From an uncultured Atopobiaceae bacterium (GTDB taxonomy: Bacteria > Actinomycetota > Coriobacteriia > Coriobacteriales > Atopobiaceae): DNA of 5,307 nucleotides. The notes under the pieces were generated by a model that saw only the letters and a program-made list of their open reading frames with translations, was not told where the DNA came from and searched no databases. The position numbers and the translations under genes were made by a program. This document shows, piece by piece, positions 1 through 5,307 of this stretch (positions are counted from its first letter, which is position 1; every line of letters starts with the position of its first letter). The stretch lies in NCBI GenBank assembly GCA_900770865.1, contig CAAGLU010000225.1, forward strand, positions 1 through 5,307, in the 5' to 3' direction.

Positions 1-328
1 CGAGATGGATGCCACAGGCATGCGCGTGGCAGTGCTGGGCGAGATGGGCGAGCTTGGCAGCGAGGAGCGCCGTCTCCATGGCTACGTGGGCGCCTATGCC
101 GCGGCCAAGGGTCTTGATATGCTTGTGTTCATTGGCGGGGACCTAGCCGGCGAGATGGCCGAGGCGGCGCGCACGATGGGCGCCTCCGAGGACCGCCTGC
201 AGCTCTTCCCCACGGTTGACGCTGCCGTGGAGACTCTCGCCCCCGTCTTCTCGCGGGGCGACCTCGTGCTGGTCAAGGCGTCTCGTTCCTGCGGTCTGGA
301 TGCGTTCGCGAGGGGAGTGCTTCGCTGA
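1..328 (+). CDS. murF: UDP-MurNAc-tripeptide:D-Ala-D-Ala ligase MurF, C-terminal part (5' truncated by window)
   Basis: The reading frame is open from the left edge (first full codon at base 2) to a TGA at 326-328, giving about 108 residues. MurF is the cytoplasmic ATP-dependent ligase that adds D-Ala-D-Ala to the UDP-MurNAc-tripeptide, the last soluble precursor step. MurF proteins are usually about 450-470 residues, so only the C-terminal (third) Mur ligase domain is here. It opens with MRVAVLGEMGELGSEE, matching the family's (R)xAVLGDMxELGxxS stretch, followed by LHGYVGAYAA, then a GDLVLVKASRSCGLD segment matching the family's GDxVLVKGSRxMxLE ending. The family Gly after the Lys is Ala here. 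The stop overlaps the mraY start by one base (TGATG), which implies translational coupling. The identification rests on the C-terminal motifs and on the position before mraY. MurE and MurC have similar third domains but lack this VLVKGSR-type terminus. Confidence 0.9.
   Translation, partial: EMDATGMRVAVLGEMGELGSEERRLHGYVGAYAAAKGLDMLVFIGGDLAGEMAEAARTMGASEDRLQLFPTVDAAVETLAPVFSRGDLVLVKASRSCGLDAFARGVLR
311..317 (+). promoter_or_regulatory. Ribosome binding site for mraY
   Basis: A purine-rich AGGGGAG lies inside the last codons of murF, with a 10-base spacer to the mraY ATG at 328. The spacer is slightly long, and the one-base stop/start overlap probably allows re-initiation by ribosomes finishing murF. 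Confidence 0.6.
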
Positions 329-1353
329 TGTTCATTGTGGGAAATCCCGCATACCCTAGCTACCAGGTGCTTCTTGCGGCAGGCGTTGCCGCCGTCATCA
401 CCGCCGTGGTGATGCCATTCTTCATCAAGCTCATGCGCCACGAGGGGCTGGGCCAGCAGGTGAGGGCAGACGGCCCCAAGCGCCACCTCGTGAAGCAGGG
501 GACGCCCACCATGGGCGGCATTGTGATCCTTCTCGGCGTGGTGGTGACCACGCTCCTCATGGCGCCTTGGTCGCCCATGCTCTTCCTTGCGCTCTTCGCC
601 ATGCTCGCGACGGGTGCGCTGGGTCTTCTCGACGACATCGAGTCCGTGGCGCACAAGCGCTCGCTGGGGCTCACGCCCTCGCAGAAGATGGTGGGGCTCA
701 CCATCGTCTGCGTGATCTTCTGCCTGGTTGCGGTGAACTACTGCGGAATCGCTCCCACCATCGAGTTCCCCGGTGGCGCGACGCTTGACCTGGGCGTGCT
801 CTCCACCACCATCGGTGGCGTGCGTGTGCCCTGGCTCTACATGATCTTCGTCTTCCTGCTTTTGGCCGGCCTCTCGAACGCCGTTAACCTCACCGACGGC
901 CTGGACGGCCTCGCGGGAGGCACGGTGCTTGTGGTCATGGTCGTGATGGCCATGGTCGCCTACAACGAGGACCAGCTTGGCCTCTCGGTGTTTGCCGCCA
1001 CCATCGTGGGCGCCTGCGTGGGCTTCCTTTGGTACAACTGCTACCCCGCCTCGATCTTCATGGGTGACACGGGCTCGCTGGCCCTGGGTGGCGCCTTCGC
1101 CGCCCTCGCCGTGCTCACCAAGACCGAGATCTGCTCGCTCGTCATGGGTGGGCTCTTCATCGTCGAGGCGCTCTCGGTGATCATCCAGGTCGTGAGCTTC
1201 AAGACCACGGGCAAGCGCGTCTTCCTCATGGCCCCGCTCCACCACCACTTCGAGAAGAAGGGCTGGAGCGAGACGAAGGTCGTTATCCGCTTCTGGATCG
1301 TCTCGGCCGCCTTTGCGGTCCTTGGTTTCGCGCTGTACTTCCAGCTTGGCTAG
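328..1353 (+). CDS. mraY: Phospho-N-acetylmuramoyl-pentapeptide transferase MraY
   Basis: MraY is an integral membrane enzyme that transfers phospho-MurNAc-pentapeptide from UDP to undecaprenyl phosphate, making lipid I on the cytoplasmic face. The 341-residue product has a normal length for the family. Several hydrophobic segments are interrupted by the conserved cytoplasmic motifs: GPKRHLVKQGTPTMGG at about 49-64, LLDDIES with the Asp pair D102/D103, NAVNLTDGLDGLAGG from N184 with D190 and D193, the FMGDTGSLALGG motif with the probable catalytic Asp D247, and the MraY-specific PLHHHFE at 303-309. The His-rich motif separates it from WecA/TagO-type relatives. The ATG at 328 shares a base with the murF stop and sits behind a purine-rich site, so it is the natural start. 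Ten bases separate its TAG from murD. No truncation or missing key residue is seen. Confidence 0.97.
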   Translation: MFIVGNPAYPSYQVLLAAGVAAVITAVVMPFFIKLMRHEGLGQQVRADGPKRHLVKQGTPTMGGIVILLGVVVTTLLMAPWSPMLFLALFAMLATGALGLLDDIESVAHKRSLGLTPSQKMVGLTIVCVIFCLVAVNYCGIAPTIEFPGGATLDLGVLSTTIGGVRVPWLYMIFVFLLLAGLSNAVNLTDGLDGLAGGTVLVVMVVMAMVAYNEDQLGLSVFAATIVGACVGFLWYNCYPASIFMGDTGSLALGGAFAALAVLTKTEICSLVMGGLFIVEALSVIIQVVSFKTTGKRVFLMAPLHHHFEKKGWSETKVVIRFWIVSAAFAVLGFALYFQLG

Positions 1354-1357
1354 GGGG
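1352..1357 (+). promoter_or_regulatory. Ribosome binding site deciding the murD start
   Basis: AGGGGG begins within the mraY stop codon and stands six bases before the ATG at 1364. This ideal spacing supports that ATG over the in-frame TTG at 1313, which lies inside mraY and would add 17 residues not expected in MurD. Confidence 0.75.
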
Positions 1358-1363
1358 CATCTC

Positions 1364-2785
1364 ATGCAGGACAGCAGTTCCTTGGCGCGTCTTGGCAACG
1401 TCGCCGTTCTTGGCATAGGGCACACGGGCGAGGCCGTCTGCCGCTACCTGGTGGGGCTTGGCGAGAGGGTCTCCTCTGTCACGCTCTTTGGCGGCGCCTC
1501 CTCGCACGAGGGTGACGTTACGCATGAGCTCGAGGCTCTGGGCGTTCGCTGCGTCCTGGGTACCGAGGAGATCGAGGGCACCTTCGATCTGGCCATAGCC
1601 TCCCCGGGCATCCCTGTAGGGTCCGCCTTCTTCCGGGCGGCGGCCGCGCACTCGGCAGAGATCATCGGCGAGCCCGAGTTTGCCTGGCGCGAGAGCCCTT
1701 CCAACTGGGTGGGCATCACCGGCACCAACGGCAAGACCACCACGACCACGCTCACCACGGCGCTCCTGCGCGAGGGCGGGCGCGCCGCCGAGGCCGTGGG
1801 CAACATTGGCACCATCATCACGAGCCGCCTTGCTGAGCGCCAACCCGGCTCGTGGTTCGTGGCCGAGCTCTCGAGCTTCCAGCTGGCAACCACGCGCCTT
1901 CTGCACCCGCACGTCGCCTGCCTCATGAACGTCACACCGGACCACGTGGAGTGGCACGGCAGCATGGAGGCGTACGCCCAGGCAAAGGAGAAGATCTTTG
2001 CCAACCTCCAGGCAGGGGACCTTGCCGTGGTCTCTGACGGCGACGACTGGTGCCGCACCGTGATTGGCCGCCTCGACGCGCGGGGCCTGCGCGTGTGCCG
2101 CGTGGACGTGCGCCAGGACCCCGGCACGCCGTGCGCCGCCTTCGTGCGCGACGGCCGCCTTGTGGTGCGCCTCGACGGCGCCGAGCACGTCCTTGTCCCC
2201 ACCGACGAGCTTCTCATCAAGGGCGAGCACAACGAGGAGAACGCCCTCGTGGCCTCTTCCGTAGCGCTCGAGCTGGATGTTGCTGATAAGGACGTGTGTC
2301 GCGGGCTTCTTGCCTTCTCGCCGCTCGAGCACCGCATCGAACCCTGCGGCGAGGTCGCGGGCGTGCGCTTTGTGAACGACTCCAAGGCCACCAACACGGA
2401 CTCGGTCGAGAAGGCCCTCACGGCCTTTAGGCCGGGGAGCATCGTGGTGCTTCTGGGCGGCCACGACAAGGGCACCGACCTTACCTCGCTGGCGCACGCG
2501 GTTGCCGCGCGCTGCCGCGTTGCCGTGTGCTACGGCGCCGCCGGCGAGAGGATCGCCCGTGCGCTGGAGGACGAGGTCGATGCCTCGGGCTCTGCGCTTG
2601 AGGTCGTGCGCGAGCCGCACATGCGCGAGGCCTTCTCGGCTGCCTGCGGGCGCGCACAGGCTGGCGACGTGGTGCTTCTCTCGCCCGCGTGCTCGTCCTT
2701 CGACGAGTTCCACAACATGGAGGAGCGTGGCGAGCTCTTCAAGCGCCTGGCCGCCGAGCGTGTGGCCTCAGGGAGGCTGTGCTAG
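1364..2785 (+). CDS. murD: UDP-N-acetylmuramoylalanine--D-glutamate ligase MurD
   Basis: MurD is the cytoplasmic ligase that adds D-Glu to UDP-MurNAc-L-Ala using ATP. From the ATG at 1364 the product is 473 residues, slightly above the usual 440-460. Domain 1 has the dinucleotide-type loop VLGIGHTGEA (15-24), which binds the UDP-sugar in this family. The central domain carries the P-loop GITGTNGKTTT with Lys124, ELSSFQL at 168-174, NVTPDHVEWHGS at 189-200, and YAQAKEKIF, whose K208 aligns with the lysine that is carbamylated in E. coli MurD. GEHNEEN follows at 287-293. The C-terminal domain has LEHRIE (321-326), VNDSKATN (337-344; D339 and K341 fit the family's D-Glu/ATP site), GGHDKGTD (365-372) and SPACSSFDEFHNMEERG (440-456). 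An in-frame TTG start further upstream, inside mraY, is less likely given the strong ribosome binding site here. The TAG stop overlaps the GTG start of ftsW by one base. Confidence 0.96.
   Translation: MQDSSSLARLGNVAVLGIGHTGEAVCRYLVGLGERVSSVTLFGGASSHEGDVTHELEALGVRCVLGTEEIEGTFDLAIASPGIPVGSAFFRAAAAHSAEIIGEPEFAWRESPSNWVGITGTNGKTTTTTLTTALLREGGRAAEAVGNIGTIITSRLAERQPGSWFVAELSSFQLATTRLLHPHVACLMNVTPDHVEWHGSMEAYAQAKEKIFANLQAGDLAVVSDGDDWCRTVIGRLDARGLRVCRVDVRQDPGTPCAAFVRDGRLVVRLDGAEHVLVPTDELLIKGEHNEENALVASSVALELDVADKDVCRGLLAFSPLEHRIEPCGEVAGVRFVNDSKATNTDSVEKALTAFRPGSIVVLLGGHDKGTDLTSLAHAVAARCRVAVCYGAAGERIARALEDEVDASGSALEVVREPHMREAFSAACGRAQAGDVVLLSPACSSFDEFHNMEERGELFKRLAAERVASGRLC
2770..2776 (+). promoter_or_regulatory. 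Ribosome binding site deciding the ftsW start
   Basis: AGGGAGG lies in the last codons of murD, eight bases before the GTG at 2785. It is among the strongest Shine-Dalgarno matches in the window. Together with the TAGTG stop/start overlap it favours GTG 2785 over the ATG at 2917, which has only GAGAGG three bases upstream. Confidence 0.75.
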
Positions 2786-4362
2786 TGGCCCAGGCGTCCA
2801 CATACCGAAGCTCTGCCGCAGGGCGGCCTCGCACCTCCACCAGGCGCAGCAGCCAGGGGAGGAGCGCGGGGCGCTCGTCGGTCGAGAAGACCATACTCGG
2901 CGTTCCCGAGAGGTTCATGAAGCCGCGGCTTGTGCTCATCGCCGTGGTGGTGATCCTCACCTGCTTTGGCTTCCTCATGGTCTACTCGGCTTCGTCCATC
3001 ACGTCGCTCACGTCCGAGGCTCTGGGCAACGACCCTGCCTACTACCTCAAGCGCCAGCTCATCTTTGCCGCATTTGGCACGGGCATTGCCGTGTTCATCG
3101 CAAAGAGCGACTACCACCTCTGGGGAAAGACACTGGTCAGGATCATCTGGATCTTAACCATCATCCTGCTGTTGCTGATCTTCCTGCCCATCGCGGGCAC
3201 GGACGCCTACGGAGCCACGCGCTGGATCGCCATTGGCCCCTTCACGCTCCAGCCGTCAGAGTTCGCCAAGATCACGATTATCCTTGTGGCGGCCGACCTC
3301 GCCGAGCGCTACTACGACGAGCAGACCATGGGCTTCACGGAGTTCGTGAAGAACCTCGCGGTCTTTGTGGGCGTGCCGCTTGCGCTCATCCTGCTGCAGC
3401 CCGACAAGGGCTCCACGCTCATCATTGGCGCCACGCTCATCGTGATGGGCTACCTTGCCGGCATGGATCGCCGCTGGATCCTTCTCGTGCTTGGCATTGG
3501 CATCGTGGGTGTGCTTGCGATCTCGCTCAAGGACGACTACTCGCGTGCCCGCATTGTTGCCGTGCTCAACCCCTGGAGTGACCCAACGGGCTCCGGCTAC
3601 CAGCTCATACAGGGCTTCTATGCCTTTGGCTCGGGCGGGCTCTTTGGCGTGGGCATTGGCATGAGTAAGCAGAAGTACTCCTACCTGCCCATGGCCTATA
3701 ACGACTTCATCTTTGCCGTGGTGGGGGAGGAGCTTGGCCTTGTGGGCACGCTTGGCATGCTCGCCGCCTTTGGAGTCCTTGCCTGGGCGGGCTTCCGCAT
3801 CGCACGCTATGCGCCCGACATGTGCGGCAGGCTCATCGCTGCCGGCTGTACCTCGCTTATCATCATCCAGCTGCTCGTGAACGTCTGTGGCGTGCTGGGG
3901 CTCATCCCGCTCTCGGGCAAGCCCGTCCCCTTTGTCTCGTACGGCGGCTCGACCATCATGAGCTGTCTCATGCTCGTGGGCATGATCGTCTCGGTGTCCA
4001 AGCACTCGACGCTGCCCGAGACTGTCCACGACCGCAGCCGCCAGTCCTGGCAGTTTGCCGGTGGCGACGAGGGGCCGCGGGGCGCTGCACCCGCGACCGG
4101 CCCGGGCATCTCGCTTGTGGGCAGCCCCACGCCGCGCTCCTCGCGGCAGCGCGGCGAGCGCGGAGGCTCCGGCTCTGGCCTGCGCATGGTCGACGGCGGC
4201 GGGCAGGGGCGTCCGCAGCCACGGCAGCGTGGCGGCTCAAGCGGCCGGAGCAGCAGGCAAGGCAGGTACGAAGGCGGACGTATAGACCTCGGCCCCAGCG
4301 CCGCGGAGAGGCTCCGCGGGCGTGGGTCCGGAAGAGGGGATGGCAGGCGTGGCAGGAACTAG
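2785..4362 (+). CDS. ftsW: Septal peptidoglycan glycosyltransferase FtsW (SEDS family) with basic N- and C-terminal extensions
   Basis: FtsW is the membrane glycosyltransferase that polymerises lipid II at the division septum with its class B PBP partner. From GTG 2785 the protein is 525 residues, against roughly 380-420 in many bacteria. Residues 1-45 form an Arg/Ser-rich cytoplasmic leader, and membrane segments start near P47. SEDS hallmarks are YSASS (67-71), GATRWIAIGPFTLQPSEFAK (143-162), LQPDKGST (204-211), NPWSDPTGSGYQ (262-273), GMSKQKYSYLP (292-302) followed by D307, which aligns with the putative catalytic Asp (E. coli FtsW D297), then GEELGLVG, and PLSGKPVPFVSYGGST (375-390). A hydrophilic Arg/Gly-rich tail runs from about 406 to 525. 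RodA and SpoVE are paralogues, but the position between murD and murG argues for FtsW. An alternative start at ATG 2917 would give 481 residues and leave about 130 untranslated bases. The 3' end overlaps the start of murG. Confidence 0.93.
   Translation: MAQASTYRSSAAGRPRTSTRRSSQGRSAGRSSVEKTILGVPERFMKPRLVLIAVVVILTCFGFLMVYSASSITSLTSEALGNDPAYYLKRQLIFAAFGTGIAVFIAKSDYHLWGKTLVRIIWILTIILLLLIFLPIAGTDAYGATRWIAIGPFTLQPSEFAKITIILVAADLAERYYDEQTMGFTEFVKNLAVFVGVPLALILLQPDKGSTLIIGATLIVMGYLAGMDRRWILLVLGIGIVGVLAISLKDDYSRARIVAVLNPWSDPTGSGYQLIQGFYAFGSGGLFGVGIGMSKQKYSYLPMAYNDFIFAVVGEELGLVGTLGMLAAFGVLAWAGFRIARYAPDMCGRLIAAGCTSLIIIQLLVNVCGVLGLIPLSGKPVPFVSYGGSTIMSCLMLVGMIVSVSKHSTLPETVHDRSRQSWQFAGGDEGPRGAAPATGPGISLVGSPTPRSSRQRGERGGSGSGLRMVDGGGQGRPQPRQRGGSSGRSSRQGRYEGGRIDLGPSAAERLRGRGSGRGDGRRGRN
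4330..4339 (+). promoter_or_regulatory. Purine-rich ribosome binding region for murG
   Basis: A continuous purine run, GGAAGAGGGG, within the ftsW tail directly precedes the ATG at 4340. For that ATG the usable part is GGAAG (4330-4334, spacer 5). For the in-frame GTG at 4349 the better match GAGGGG (4334-4339) has a 9-base spacer. The site therefore fits either start. Confidence 0.55.
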
Positions 4363-5307
4363 TCTTGAGGTGGCAATCGCCGCCGGAGGTACCGCGGGTC
4401 ACATCAACCCGGCGCTCGCGCTGGCCGAGGAGCTCTCGTCCCGCGGCCACCACGTGTGCTTCTTTGGCCAGACCGCCAAGCTCGAGGGCACGCTCGTTCC
4501 GCAGGCTGGCTTCGAGCTCGAGCCCATCCACGTGACCGGCTTTGACCGTTCCCGCCCCTGGACGCTCGTCTCGGCCCTGGTACGCGAGGGCAAGGCCTCC
4601 TCGCGCGTGGGCGAGGTCTTTGCCGAGAAGGGCGCGCCGGACGTTGCCGTGGGGTTTGGTGCCTACGTCGAGCTTGCCCTCATGGACCGCTGCCGCAAGC
4701 AGCACATCCCCTACGTGCTCCACGAGCAGAACTCGGTGCCGGGCCTTGCCAACAAGACGCTTGCACCCCACGCGTGCTACGTGTGCGTGTCGCTGCCGCA
4801 GGCGCGCGCGGCCTTCGAGGGCCACGTCCACAATGATGACGCCATTGTGCTCACGGGCAACCCTGTGCGCCGGAGCGTCCTTGGTGCCTCTCGCGAGGCC
4901 GGCCGTGCGGCTTTCTCCATCCCCGAGGACGCCACGATGCTTCTGGTCTTTGGCGGCAGCCTTGGCGCGAGCCACGTGAACGAGGCAATCGTGCGCCTCA
5001 AGGAGCGCCTGCTTGCCAATCCCGGGCTCTACGTGGTGCACTCCACGGGCAAGGAGCTCTACGACGACGTTGTGTCCTCGCTCCACCTTGCGGATGCCGA
5101 GCGCGAGCGCTGGCAGGTCGTACCCTACATCTCCAACATGGGAGAGGCCATTGCGGCGGCAGACCTCGTGGTCTCGCGCGCCGGTGCCTCCTCCATCGCC
5201 GAGATTGCCGCGCTTGCCGTGCCGAGCGTGCTCGTGCCCTACCCGCTTGCAACGGGCGACCACCAGACCACCAACGCGCACTACCTGGTGGACGCTGGCG
5301 CAGCGGA
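4340..5307 (+). CDS. murG: Lipid II synthase MurG (UDP-GlcNAc:lipid I GlcNAc transferase), 3' truncated by window
   Basis: MurG is the peripheral inner-leaflet GT-B glycosyltransferase that adds GlcNAc from UDP-GlcNAc to lipid I, forming lipid II. The frame stays open to the right edge and gives 322 residues of an expected 355-380. Visible motifs, numbered from ATG 4340, are the N-domain G-loop AAGGTAGHINPALALA (14-29) with H21, a GFGAYVELAL stretch (105-114) where the family usually has G-GGYVSxP, HEQNSVPGLANK (128-139), the second G-loop FGGSLGAS (204-211), VVSRAGASSIAEIAA with E288 aligning with the UDP-GlcNAc-contacting Glu, and GDHQTTNA, whose Q309 and N312 match the QxxNA signature. The start is uncertain: ATG 4340, GTG 4349 and GTG 4370 are in frame. 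The family normally begins two or three residues before the VAIAAGGT strand, so 4340 gives a short leader, MAGVAGTS. The gene overlaps ftsW by 23 bases (14 if 4349 is used), consistent with coupling. Confidence 0.94.
   Translation, partial: MAGVAGTSLEVAIAAGGTAGHINPALALAEELSSRGHHVCFFGQTAKLEGTLVPQAGFELEPIHVTGFDRSRPWTLVSALVREGKASSRVGEVFAEKGAPDVAVGFGAYVELALMDRCRKQHIPYVLHEQNSVPGLANKTLAPHACYVCVSLPQARAAFEGHVHNDDAIVLTGNPVRRSVLGASREAGRAAFSIPEDATMLLVFGGSLGASHVNEAIVRLKERLLANPGLYVVHSTGKELYDDVVSSLHLADAERERWQVVPYISNMGEAIAAADLVVSRAGASSIAEIAALAVPSVLVPYPLATGDHQTTNAHYLVDAGAA

Noticed and set aside
1354..1363. Promoter or terminator between mraY and murD
   Set aside because: The gap is only 10 bases and is accounted for by the murD ribosome binding site. 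I see no hairpin with a T-run and no -35/-10 pair.
94..1425. 443-codon open frame on the - strand opposite murF, mraY and the start of murD
   Set aside because: It lies antisense to clearly recognisable genes and its translation is His/Glu/Arg/Asp-rich with no family motif, as expected from the complement of high-GC codons. It is a shadow.
1283..2713. 476-codon open frame on the - strand opposite murD
   Set aside because: It is antisense to a fully motif-supported MurD, with low-complexity charged composition and no recognisable domain.
2502..3581. 359-codon + strand open frame spanning the murD/ftsW junction in another frame
   Set aside because: It overlaps two certain genes, and its Arg/Ala/Pro/His-rich translation has no motif. 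Open alternate frames are common at this GC content.
3256..4029. 257-codon open frame on the - strand opposite ftsW
   Set aside because: Antisense to conserved SEDS motifs; the His/Asp/Lys-rich product is typical of a reverse-complemented membrane protein gene.
4080..4362. Possibility that the FtsW tail is a separate gene or the result of a frameshift
   Set aside because: The frame continues from the last membrane segment without a stop, no start with a binding site begins inside it, and murG follows immediately as in standard dcw order. It is better read as a tail of FtsW.
3968..5281. 437-codon open frame on the - strand opposite the ftsW end and murG
   Set aside because: It covers the MurG coding strand, whose motifs are intact. 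The antisense product is Arg/Ala/His-rich with no domain, so it is a GC-driven shadow.
1..5307. CRISPR array, tRNA/rRNA, insertion sequence or defence-type cargo
   Set aside because: The window is almost entirely filled by five conserved cell-wall genes. No regularly spaced repeats, inverted-repeat ends, transposase motifs or RNA-gene structure were seen.

Overview
The window is an uninterrupted piece of a dcw (division and cell wall) cluster. All five genes are on the + strand and transcribed left to right: the 3' end of murF, complete mraY, complete murD, complete ftsW, and the 5' part of murG, which runs off the right edge. The gene order, the high GC content (estimated by eye in the 60s percent), the strong Shine-Dalgarno sequences and the protein style suggest a high-GC Gram-positive actinobacterium. 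An Olsenella/Atopobium/Collinsella-like member of the Coriobacteriia is my best guess, but the taxon is inferred and not proven.

Layout: murF C-terminal domain (1-328); mraY (328-1353), overlapping murF by one base; murD (1364-2785), after a 10-base gap that carries its ribosome binding site; ftsW (2785-4362), starting at a GTG that shares one base with the murD stop; murG (about 4340 to beyond 5307), overlapping the end of ftsW. No intergenic space is large enough for a promoter or terminator of its own, so this is almost certainly one translationally coupled transcription unit that starts upstream and continues downstream.

The products act in sequence. MurD adds D-Glu to UDP-MurNAc-L-Ala. 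MurF adds the D-Ala-D-Ala dipeptide, completing the UDP-MurNAc-pentapeptide. MraY transfers phospho-MurNAc-pentapeptide to undecaprenyl phosphate (lipid I). MurG adds GlcNAc (lipid II). FtsW polymerises lipid II at the septum. All the core catalytic motifs I looked for in MraY, MurD, FtsW and the visible part of MurG are present.

I found no evidence of a previously undescribed system, mobile element, CRISPR array, RNA gene or foreign insert. The points worth a second look are modest: basic N- and C-terminal extensions on FtsW, altered residues beside the presumed FtsW catalytic Asp, small motif departures in MurG and MurF, an ambiguous murG start, and a striking dependence of the Phe codon TTT on a following G.
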